From Planctomycetota bacterium (GTDB lineage: Bacteria; Planctomycetota; UBA1135; UBA2386), in NCBI GenBank assembly GCA_020638695.1, contig JACKIB010000001.1, positions 310,001 through 374,000 of the forward strand: a stretch of DNA of 64,000 nucleotides, read 5' to 3'. The position numbers were made by a program, and so were the translations under genes. A model generated the notes under the pieces. It ran no database searches, was not told the origin of the DNA, and saw nothing but the letters and a program-made list of their open reading frames with translations. Position 1 is the stretch's first letter, and the number at the start of each line of letters is the position of its first letter. This document shows positions 1-7,234 of this stretch, in pieces.

Positions 1-999
1 CGCCAGCCCGCGCGCCTGCGGCCAGTCGCCGATCGAGTCGAACCCGGTGTCCGGCCCGAGTGCCGCCAACATGCGCGCGCGGTTGTTGCGCTGCGCACCG
101 AGGTGCAGCTGCTGCACCCAGCCACGGCGCGCGTCCAGCAACCCGCAATCGTGCAGGATCGCCACCTGCAGTTGCACCGCAGCCGCGGGGTCCAGCGCCC
201 CCCCACCGCGTAGCGTCGCGAACGCGCGTTCCGCCGCCCCCGGCACGAGTTCCGCGTCCGGGATCGACTCCAGCCCGTGGTCGGAAGCCCGGCAGCCCAG
301 GGCGTGGAACGCGTCATGCCGGCGTTCCAGCGCCGTGCGGAGGTCGTCGTAGTCGCGCACCGAAACACCACTGACCACGCCGAGGCGATCGATCCACGCG
401 TTCCACGGCTCGGGCCGATCGACCGCCATCGCACGGTCCGGGCGGAAGGTCGGCAGCATGCGCAGGTCCACACCCGAGTCGTCGCGCAGGGCGCGGTGGG
501 CCGCCAGGTCGTCCGTCGGGTCGTCGGTCGTGCACACCACCTCGACCCGCATCTGCCGCAGGATGCCGCGCGCCGAGAACTCCGGTGTCGCGAGCCGCGC
601 GTTGCACTCCTGCCACACCGAGGCCGCGGTATCGGGCCCGAGCAGGCGATCGCGGATCCCGAACGGCCGCCACAGCTCGAGGTGGGTCCAGTGGTAGAGC
701 GGGTTGCCCAGGCATCGCGGCACGGTCGCCGCCCAGTGGAGGAACTTGTCGTACGGCGCGGCATCCCCGGTGCAGAAGCGCTCCGCCACGCCGTTGGCCC
801 GCATCGCGCGCCACTTGTAGTGGTCGCCAGCGAGCCAGATCTCGGCCAGGTCACCGAATCGACGATCGGTCGCGACGTCGCCCGGTGGCAGGTGGGAGTG
901 GAAGTCGACGATCGGCAGGTCTGCGGCGCACTCGTGGTAGAGACGTCGCGCCGGCTCGGACTGCAGCAAGAAGTCGTCGTGGATGAAGGAAGTCGACAT
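1..999 (-). CDS. uxaC: Uronate (glucuronate/galacturonate) isomerase, C-terminus outside window
   Basis: Reverse-strand reading frame open from the ATG at 999 to the window edge (333 residues seen; the family is about 465-470, so roughly the last quarter is missing). It catalyses the aldose-ketose isomerisation of D-glucuronate/D-galacturonate to fructuronate/tagaturonate in the cytoplasm. The N-terminus reads MSTSFIHDDFLLQSEPARRL, and the metal-binding DFHSHL motif follows (His34, His36). Further family blocks are LAGDHYKWRAMRANGV, NPLYHWTHLEL and, near the truncation, QLHLGAQRNN and GPDTGFDSIGDWP. These blocks match UxaC closely. A UxaE-like epimerase lies about 4.7 kb away and fits the same pathway. 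The long plus-strand frame across this region is a shadow of this gene. Confidence 0.93.
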   Translation of the reverse strand, partial: MSTSFIHDDFLLQSEPARRLYHECAADLPIVDFHSHLPPGDVATDRRFGDLAEIWLAGDHYKWRAMRANGVAERFCTGDAAPYDKFLHWAATVPRCLGNPLYHWTHLELWRPFGIRDRLLGPDTAASVWQECNARLATPEFSARGILRQMRVEVVCTTDDPTDDLAAHRALRDDSGVDLRMLPTFRPDRAMAVDRPEPWNAWIDRLGVVSGVSVRDYDDLRTALERRHDAFHALGCRASDHGLESIPDAELVPGAAERAFATLRGGGALDPAAAVQLQVAILHDCGLLDARRGWVQQLHLGAQRNNRARMLAALGPDTGFDSIGDWPQARGLA

Positions 1000-1284
1000 C
1001 GGCAAGGACTGTCATACCGCCCGCGGATCAGCGACCGAGCCACAGCTGGCGATTCTGACCGCACGAAAGACCGAGCCGTCCGGGGGACTGTGTGCCACCT
1101 TCGCGCATGCCCCACGACACCCCTCGAACGGCAGACCGATGCCGCGATCGCGCATTCCCCGCGTCCCGGCTCATCGCATGCCAAACCCACGACTCGCCTG
1201 ATCATGCGACGGACTTCCGCGACAACCCACCGGTCGACCGCCACAGCCCGGGAGGGCACCGGTAACCTGCTCGTCCTGCGCACC

Positions 1285-2718
1285 ATGCAACTCAACTACC
1301 TGGTCCTCGTCCTGCTCGCCGCCCCCGCCGCAGCCCAGGCCACGGCGACCCACCCGGTGAAGCTCCAGCCCCGGGTCTTGTGGAAGGTCCCGCTCGATTC
1401 CACCTGCTTCGGCAGCGGCGCCGTGGCGGACGTCGACGGGGACGGCCGGCTGGAGGTCGCCTTCGCCACCTACTTCGGCGATTCGAAGGTGCGGGTGCTG
1501 AACGGCGAGGACGGCAGCGAGGTCTGGACCTGGCGGGGCCGCAACCAGTGCCTCGACGCCTCGCTGCGCTTCTGCGACCTCGACGGTGACGGCCGCCTCG
1601 AACTGGTGGTGCCGGTGTCGAACTCTTCCTGGGTGCTGTGCTTCGACGCGCGCACCGGCGAGCAGAGGTGGCGCTACGAGGCGGGTCCCGGCGAGTGTAT
1701 CGACACCCCGCCGGCGGTGGTCGACGTCACCGGCGACGGCAAACCGGAGATCCTGGTCGGCACCTTCAAGGGCGCGATCCACATCGTCGGTCCGGACGGC
1801 AAGCGAGTCGCCCGGCTCCCGGTCGCCCCGGGTGCGGTCCAGTCAGGAGTGGTTGCGATCGACCTCGCCGGCGACGGCAACCTCGCGCTGTTGGCGGCCA
1901 ACTTCCGTGGTGACCACGCGCTGCACGCCGTGCACGGCCGAACCGGCAAGGAGCTGTGGCGGGTGCAGACCGGCAGCCACATGTACCACGGCGTGTCGCT
2001 CGGCGACATCGACGGTGACCGCAAGCCCGACTTCGCGATCGCCAGCTACGATGGCAAGGTCTACGCCTTCGACCACCGCGGCGCGAAGATCTGGACCGTG
2101 GAGCCAGGCGACCGCTACTTCATGTCGCCGACGGTGCGGGTCGACGTCGACGGCGACGGCCGCGAAGAGGTGGTGGTCGCGAGCGAGTCCCTGACGGCGA
2201 TCGGCAGCAAGGGCCAGCTGCTCTACAGCGAGCGGCTCTCGTCCGCGACCGGCTGCTCGGTGACCCGCGGGGTCAGCGTCGCCGACCTCGACGGCGACGG
2301 CGGGGTCGATCTCGTCACCCTCGATTCGCACGGCGTGCTGCGCGTCCACCGCGGTAAGGACGGCGCCCTGCTATGCACGTTCGACGTGGCGAAGGTCCAC
2401 GGCAAGAAGGTGCGACAAGGCAGTCACGGACCCGTGATCGCCGACCTCGACGGCGACGGACGGCTCGATGTGTTCGTGGTGGTGGGTGGCGACAACCGCG
2501 ATCGGCACGGGCTGGCGGTGTGCCTCACCGGGTTTCCTGGCACGGGCGAGGGGTGGTACCAGATGCGACACGACGCGCAGAACACCGGCAACGTACGGAC
2601 GCCGCTGGCGCCTGCGCTGCGCGCGAACCTGCAGGCGGTGCGGGCGAAGGTGACGGAGCAGATGACGGGCCGGAAGCCGACCGACTCGGCACCCACTCGG
2701 CCGCGGCCTCGTCGTTGA
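1285..2718 (+). CDS. Secreted FG-GAP/VCBS repeat beta-propeller protein
   Basis: 477 residues from the ATG at 1285. The same frame stays open far upstream, but only as antisense shadow of uxaC. The start is chosen because a classic signal peptide follows at once (MQLNYLVLVLL, then a cut near AAPAAAQA). The mature protein is a series of FG-GAP repeats with calcium-binding-like cores (VDGDGRLE, LDGDGRLE, VTGDGKPE, LAGDGNLA, IDGDRKPD, VDGDGREE, LDGDGGVD, LDGDGRLD). Linkers such as LNGEDGSEVWTW resemble PQQ/BamB propeller blades, and the repeats end in GWYQMRHDAQNTGN. It is probably a periplasmic or cell-surface propeller; the ligand cannot be told. It is divergent from uxaC across 285 bp. Confidence 0.88.
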   Translation: MQLNYLVLVLLAAPAAAQATATHPVKLQPRVLWKVPLDSTCFGSGAVADVDGDGRLEVAFATYFGDSKVRVLNGEDGSEVWTWRGRNQCLDASLRFCDLDGDGRLELVVPVSNSSWVLCFDARTGEQRWRYEAGPGECIDTPPAVVDVTGDGKPEILVGTFKGAIHIVGPDGKRVARLPVAPGAVQSGVVAIDLAGDGNLALLAANFRGDHALHAVHGRTGKELWRVQTGSHMYHGVSLGDIDGDRKPDFAIASYDGKVYAFDHRGAKIWTVEPGDRYFMSPTVRVDVDGDGREEVVVASESLTAIGSKGQLLYSERLSSATGCSVTRGVSVADLDGDGGVDLVTLDSHGVLRVHRGKDGALLCTFDVAKVHGKKVRQGSHGPVIADLDGDGRLDVFVVVGGDNRDRHGLAVCLTGFPGTGEGWYQMRHDAQNTGNVRTPLAPALRANLQAVRAKVTEQMTGRKPTDSAPTRPRPRR

Positions 2719-2905
2719 ACCCGAAGGAGCGAGATCGAGTTGTGGGCGCTTCGACGTGGGAAGCCCTGGCCGCCTGACGGATGGCGGTAGACGACCTGCC
2801 CGAGCGGCGGTTCGCGCTGGCGGATGAGGCGCGGCCTTCGGCGGCGACATCGTGCTGAGATCCTGATTCCGGGGCCTCCTACCCTCGAGCAACTCGACAC
2901 ACCCT

Positions 2906-2949
2906 TATCGCGGCCAAAGCCGCACCCAAGGACTTGGGTGTGCGCGGCG
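2906..2949 (-). terminator. Two-hairpin terminator-like repeat, copy 1
   Basis: Read on the minus strand, it folds as ACCCAAG-TC-CTTGGGT followed by GCGGC-TTTG-GCCGC and ends in GCGATA. A second copy with the same suffix, GCGGC(T/C)TTGGCCGCGATA, lies at 41063-41106, also just 3' of a minus-strand gene. It sits about 65 bp downstream of the 3015-4127 gene and also 3' of the plus-strand FG-GAP gene, so it may stop both transcripts. There is no long T run. The rest of the 2719-3014 gap shows nothing else. Confidence 0.5.
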
Positions 2950-3014
2950 GTGGGCGGCACACGTGTCGTCGGAAGCGCTCCACATTCGAGTAGCGGCGGC
3001 GCCACCCCGGCGGC

Positions 3015-4127
3015 TCACCACTTCACACCGGGCACCGGCCGCAGCCGCTTGACGAGCTTCGCCGCCGCGCTCCGCATCTTCGCCTGGTCGAGCACGAACA
3101 GGTGCTTCGCCGTGGTCAGACCCGGCCCCGGTGCGTCGCGCAGCGCGGCACGGAACGCCGCGTACGCCTTGCGATACTCCGAAGGTCCATGGTGGAACAA
3201 GAGAACGTAGTACAAGCAGTGCGCGTTCGGCACGGCGTCGTGCAGCTTCTGCTGCTTGGTGAGCTCCTGCAGTGTCCACTGGATCGGCGGTAGCTCCGCC
3301 AGCACGCTCCGCGGAGCGTACGGGAACGGCCGCCCGGTCTGTGCTGCCATACCGGCCACGGCCTGCTCCCCGTAGGCCATCCAAGGGTCCGCGACACATT
3401 CGTAGTCGAGGTGCAGGATCACTCGGGCAATCGCCTCCCCGAGATCGCGCCACATCGGCGAGCCGAGGCCACGGTCCGGAACGGTCAGGATCGTCGCCCT
3501 GTTGGGCAGGCTCTGCACATCCAGGAGTTCCTGGACGGCGCCGATGAAGGCGACGTGTTGCACAGGATTGGCATTGACGTACACCGCGAGGGGGTCGCTG
3601 ACGCTCGTCCAGGCGGCACCGTGGAGTCGGGTGAGCGGCCCGGCGATCCCTTGGACCAGTCTCTGAATCGCCGCGAGTTGAACACTGGTCACGCTCGGAC
3701 CAGCCGAGTATCCTACCCGGTCCTTGAGGAGCAACGGACGCTCCCCCGGCGCACGCGGGAGCGGATCGCACCGAACCACGACGGACTGTGCGACTCGGAT
3801 CAACTCGGGGCGAATCGCCAGCCATTGCCCAGCGGGCAGACGAAACGTGACGAGCAACCCGCGGCCGTGGACGCTCCGGTACACAGTTACCAACACGCGA
3901 CGCGGCTTCTTGCCGTCAGCCTTCATTCGCAGAGCCACCAAGGGCGGCGCAGTGCGGCACAGCTCGACCGACTCGTTGAAGGGGACATCCGCGCCGGAGA
4001 TGGATTCCATCCGCGCCTGCGCGACCGGCAAACAAGCACCATCCAGCAGCGCAACGTGCACGAACACCTCGCCGTCGCCTGGCCAGGGAGCCGACTGCGC
4101 AGTCGACGGCCCGCGCATCCGGAGCAT
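3015..4127 (-). CDS. Hypothetical protein, possible degenerate gluzincin-like C-terminal domain
   Basis: 370 residues from the ATG at 4127. An earlier in-frame ATG at 4277 would overlap the bestrophin gene and has no coding character, so the start is uncertain. The N-terminal half (VFVHVALLDG, RVLVTVYR) looks like a beta-rich, carboxypeptidase-regulatory-type domain. The C-terminal half has ARVILHLDYE followed by ADPWMAYGEQ and ends PVPGVKW. That order resembles DUF1570-like peptidase folds, but the HExxH zinc motif is absent, so enzymatic activity is doubtful. No signal peptide is evident with this start. It is divergent from the bestrophin gene with about 106 bp between them. I do not recognise a specific family. 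Confidence 0.6.
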   Translation of the reverse strand: MLRMRGPSTAQSAPWPGDGEVFVHVALLDGACLPVAQARMESISGADVPFNESVELCRTAPPLVALRMKADGKKPRRVLVTVYRSVHGRGLLVTFRLPAGQWLAIRPELIRVAQSVVVRCDPLPRAPGERPLLLKDRVGYSAGPSVTSVQLAAIQRLVQGIAGPLTRLHGAAWTSVSDPLAVYVNANPVQHVAFIGAVQELLDVQSLPNRATILTVPDRGLGSPMWRDLGEAIARVILHLDYECVADPWMAYGEQAVAGMAAQTGRPFPYAPRSVLAELPPIQWTLQELTKQQKLHDAVPNAHCLYYVLLFHHGPSEYRKAYAAFRAALRDAPGPGLTTAKHLFVLDQAKMRSAAAKLVKRLRPVPGVKW

Positions 4128-4233
4128 TGACGATGTCGATCCGTTCCTACAACTCGCTCGGGTCGGTTCTCGACGATGAGCAACGCTGCCCGCAGCCTCG
4201 GCCGGTGCGACGTCCGAGCTAAGATCACCGAGC

Positions 4234-5124
4234 ATGCTGCTCGAAGCCCGCATGCCGTTCGCCCTCGTCGCCGACAAACTGAAGATCGACGTGCCCGTGG
4301 TGCTCGGGGTGTCGGTCCTCGTCGAGATCGTCGTCCACTACTACCGGCCGATGCTGCCGCCGATCCCGGTGCAGATCCCTGCATTCCTCGGCACCGCGAT
4401 CGCGTTGATTCTGTCGTTCAAGCTCAGCCAGAGCTACGACCGCTGGTGGGAGGCACGCAAGGTGTGGGGCGCGATCGTCAACGACTCGCGCACCCTGACG
4501 CGCCAGGTGCTGACCTTTCCCGCACGCTCGTCGGAGATCACCGAACGCATCGGCCGGCGCCAGATCGCATTCTGCTACTGCCTCGGCCAGAGTCTGCGCG
4601 GCCAGGACTGGACCATCGGGGCAGCGGACCACCTGGAGCCGAGCGAACGCGAAGCGGTCGCACGGCAGAGCAACCGCTCGCTCGCGCTCCTGCAGCGCCA
4701 TGCCGAGGATGTGCGGAATCTCGCCGGGGCGCAGCTCGTCTCCGACTACCAGCGGATCGCCCTGGACGACACCCTGACCCGGCTCACCGACTCGATGGGC
4801 AAGGCCGAGCGGATCCGCAACACCGTGTTCCCAACCACGTACCGGATCTACCTGCACGTGTTCCTGTACGTGTTCATCGTGATGCTGGCGCTGGCGCTCG
4901 CCGAGGTCGAGGGCTTGTGGCAGGTGAGCATCACGCTGGCGATCGCGATCCCGTTCTTCCTGCTGGAGAAGACCGCCACCTACCTGCAGGACCCGTTCAG
5001 CAATCGGCCCACCGACGTCTCGGTGACGGCGATCGCCCGCACGATCGAGGGCAACGTGCGCGAGCTGCTCGGTGAGGAGGCCGTTCCACAGCCGGCGCCC
5101 CCGCTCGACTACTTCGTGATGTGA
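4234..5124 (+). CDS. Bestrophin-like (UPF0187) anion channel family membrane protein
   Basis: 296 residues, the usual size for bacterial bestrophin homologues. The family signature is clear: FLGTAIALILSFKLSQSYDR continuing into the WWEARKVWG block (about residues 50-78), then NTVFPTTYRIYLHVFLYVFI and a late hydrophobic segment ending PFFLLEKTA, then the DPFSNRPTDV block (DPF motif). Four membrane spans are expected, with the protein in the inner membrane as a pentameric anion or cation-leak channel. The start at 4234 is the first ATG. The 3' end overlaps the convergent lipoprotein gene by 16 bp. Confidence 0.85.
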   Translation: MLLEARMPFALVADKLKIDVPVVLGVSVLVEIVVHYYRPMLPPIPVQIPAFLGTAIALILSFKLSQSYDRWWEARKVWGAIVNDSRTLTRQVLTFPARSSEITERIGRRQIAFCYCLGQSLRGQDWTIGAADHLEPSEREAVARQSNRSLALLQRHAEDVRNLAGAQLVSDYQRIALDDTLTRLTDSMGKAERIRNTVFPTTYRIYLHVFLYVFIVMLALALAEVEGLWQVSITLAIAIPFFLLEKTATYLQDPFSNRPTDVSVTAIARTIEGNVRELLGEEAVPQPAPPLDYFVM

Positions 5125-5525
5125 GCGGGCCGGGCGGCGCGCTCGGCCCGCCACACGGCGAGGAAGCGGCGACCGATCGAATGCGTCGTCCCATTCAGTC
5201 GATCGCCCAGCACCTCACCGGAGGTGTGGTAGGTACCGGAGCCATCCGAGGTGGTGAACGCGAATCGCAGCCGTCCCCAGTCGGCGTTGACCTGCGCGTT
5301 CTCGATCGGCGTGCCGTAGAAGGTTCCCGTGAAGCCCTTGCCGTCCACCCGCTCGACGACGAATTCCTTGAAGTAGGGTTTCGCGTTCGGGGTGGGCCGG
5401 AGATCGACTCTCCAGGTACCCACGAGCGAAGCCGGGGCTGGGGCCGATCGCGGTCCCCCTGCGCAACTCGCGCAGAAGAGGGCGGGGAGCAAGACGTTTC
5501 CGAACTTGCGGCGAGACGTCGTCAT
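5109..5525 (-). CDS. Small lipoprotein of unknown function, lipocalin-like beta protein
   Basis: 138 residues from the ATG at 5525. The N-terminus MTTSRRKFGNVLLPALFCAS is followed by Cys, giving a lipobox LFCASC and hence a predicted lipoprotein. The mature part (LVGTWRVDLRPTPNAKPYFK, GFTGTFYGTPI, RLRFAFTTSDGSGTYHT, LNGTTHSIGRRFLAVWRAER) has the alternating pattern of a small beta-barrel that reports or binds a small ligand. No family is named with confidence. The same frame extends upstream antisense to uxaE, which is not credible. It converges on, and overlaps by 16 bp, the bestrophin gene. Confidence 0.7.
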   Translation of the reverse strand: MTTSRRKFGNVLLPALFCASCAGGPRSAPAPASLVGTWRVDLRPTPNAKPYFKEFVVERVDGKGFTGTFYGTPIENAQVNADWGRLRFAFTTSDGSGTYHTSGEVLGDRLNGTTHSIGRRFLAVWRAERAARPAHITK

Positions 5526-5574
5526 CACGGTTTTCGGTTGGGGCGGAGACCTCGCGGCAGGCGTCGCCGCAGCT

Positions 5575-5602
5575 GACCGCACGGGATGGAATCCGTGCGG
5601 TC
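5575..5602. promoter_or_regulatory. Perfect 10-bp-arm inverted repeat in a divergent promoter region
   Basis: GACCGCACGG, an 8-nt spacer, then CCGTGCGGTC. The site lies between two divergent starts (lipoprotein at 5525, uxaE-like gene at 5739), so an operator is more likely than a terminator. The half-site CTGACCGCACG also occurs at 1055-1065, upstream of uxaC. Confidence 0.5.
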
Positions 5603-5738
5603 TTCGTTCGATTCGACCATCGGTCGAGCAAGCCTTGCTTCGCCGCTGTCGATGTGTTGGATGCCGACATTCTGGATTACCGTCGGCACCCGGACCTGAG
5701 TAGTCCAGCCCACAGCGCCCCCGCCCTACACTCCCCCG

Positions 5739-6935
5739 GTGAATCCACCACGCCTCCTCGGCCTGCGCCGCACCTTCGGCTTCGGCGACCGGCTCGGCCT
5801 CGCCACACCCGGACACCTCGCCGCGGTGCGCGGTTCGTCGTTCCTGCCCGTGCTCGCGCAGCAGTCGATCCGCGAGATGGGACGCACCGGACGAACGCCA
5901 CACGACGTGTTGCGCAGCGCGGCGGACGCGGTGGCGGCAACCGGCTACGAGGGGCCATGGGGCACCGACGCGGACCACCTGCAGACCCCGGCAGACGTCG
6001 CCGCAGTCGCCGCGGCCGGGTTCCGCGCCTTCACCCTCGATCCCTCGGCGTACGTCCACGATGACGCCCATGCGCTGCCGCCCGAACGCGCGAAGCCCGC
6101 AGCCGAGACCGCGGCACGCTACCTGGGCACGCGCGTCGAGCTCGGCGACGGGGTGACGTTGGCGTTCGACGACGCGACGGTGTTGGGACGCATCGAGCGC
6201 AAGTTCGGCGAGGCGCTGCAGCACACTGCGAAACTCGCGGAGGCGGTACGCGCCGCGTGTGGCGAGGACGCTTTCGAGCTGGAGCTGTCGATCGACGAGA
6301 CGGCGACCCCGACCACCCCGCTGGAGCACCTGTTCGTCGGGTTGGAACTGCGGCGCCTGGACGTGGAGGTCCACGCCGTCGCGCCACGGTTCTGCGGCAG
6401 CTTCGAGAAGGGCGTCGACTACCGCGGCGATCTGGACGAGCTCGCCGCACAGTACCGTTCGCACGTGGCGATCGCGCGCCACTGTGGCCCATACAAGCTC
6501 AGCATCCACAGCGGCTCCGACAAGCTGTCGGCGTACCCGCTGATCGGCAGGCTGAGCGGCGACCACCTGCACGTCAAGACCGCCGGGACCAGCTACCTCG
6601 AGGCGCTGCGCACCGTGTGCCGCGTCGACCCGGCGCTGTTCACCCGGATCGTCGCGCTGAGTCGCGCGCGGTTCCCCACCGACCGTGCGACCTATTCGAT
6701 CTCCGCCCGACCCGACGCCGTTCCGGCGCAGCCGGACCCGGCGGAGGCGGAAGCGTGGTACCTCGACCGCGACGACGGCCGGCAGATCCTGCACGTGACC
6801 TACGGGTCGGTGCTCGCTTCGGAACTCGCGCAGCCGCTGCGGGCGACGCTCGAGCGCCACGCCGACCTGCACGCCGAGCTACTGGAGCGCCACCTGCGCC
6901 ACCACCTCGCCATGCTCGACCGGGACTTCGGCTGA
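5739..6935 (+). CDS. uxaE: Tagaturonate epimerase-like protein (UxaE family)
   Basis: 398 residues. Recognised blocks are GYEGPWGTDADHLQT, GFRAFTLDPSAYV, ELELSIDETATPTTP, APRFCGSFEKGVDYRGDL, GPYKLSIHSGSDKLSAYPLI and LHVKTAGTSYLEALR. These are typical of the metal-dependent tagaturonate/fructuronate epimerase family. The reaction is D-tagaturonate to D-fructuronate, bypassing the usual UxaB-UxaA route for galacturonate. It is somewhat shorter than the characterised thermophile enzymes. uxaC nearby makes the matching keturonate. The identification rests on motif memory, and a related sugar-acid epimerase is possible. The start follows the divergent intergenic region with the inverted repeat at 5575. 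Confidence 0.72.
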   Translation: MNPPRLLGLRRTFGFGDRLGLATPGHLAAVRGSSFLPVLAQQSIREMGRTGRTPHDVLRSAADAVAATGYEGPWGTDADHLQTPADVAAVAAAGFRAFTLDPSAYVHDDAHALPPERAKPAAETAARYLGTRVELGDGVTLAFDDATVLGRIERKFGEALQHTAKLAEAVRAACGEDAFELELSIDETATPTTPLEHLFVGLELRRLDVEVHAVAPRFCGSFEKGVDYRGDLDELAAQYRSHVAIARHCGPYKLSIHSGSDKLSAYPLIGRLSGDHLHVKTAGTSYLEALRTVCRVDPALFTRIVALSRARFPTDRATYSISARPDAVPAQPDPAEAEAWYLDRDDGRQILHVTYGSVLASELAQPLRATLERHADLHAELLERHLRHHLAMLDRDFG

Positions 6936-6950
6936 CGACTCGGGGCGCCA

Positions 6951-7044
6951 GTGGTGTGAGACGAACGAGATGGGGCATTCACACCACAGGAGTCTCCGCC
7001 ACGGAGGCGAATCAGGAAGGTCGTGGATTCGCCCGGCCTTCCGG
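6951..7044 (+). other. Cluster of stem-loops between two co-directional genes
   Basis: Within the 299-bp gap 6936-7234 four hairpins follow each other: GTGGTGTGA/TCACACCAC (6951-6959 with 6979-6987), CTCCG/CGGAG (6994-6998 with 7002-7006), GGCGAATC/GATTCGCC (7006-7013 with 7026-7033) and CCCGG/CCGGG directly after. They may be the uxaE-like gene's terminator or a structured RNA leader. No coding is seen in the gap. Confidence 0.4.
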
Positions 7045-7234
7045 GGGGTGACGGGTACGGGAAGGCGCGGACCTCATCGCACACCAGACGTCGCGAGTGG
7101 CGCTCGAGGAAGGCGACCGAACCCACTGAATGGCGCATGATCGGATGCGTCCAAGACGACCGAACCTGACCCGAGCACGCAGTTGCGGCACCGCAGCCGT
7201 CGGCCGGTGCCATGTGCGGGCTACACTGTCGGCG

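Noticed and set aside
277..1284. Long plus-strand extension upstream of the FG-GAP gene
   Set aside because: It lies antisense to uxaC, whose motifs are unmistakable; the signal peptide fixes the real start at 1285.
5575..5602. The inverted repeat as a Rho-independent terminator
   Set aside because: It lies between two divergent start codons, with no gene ending there, so an operator role is preferred.
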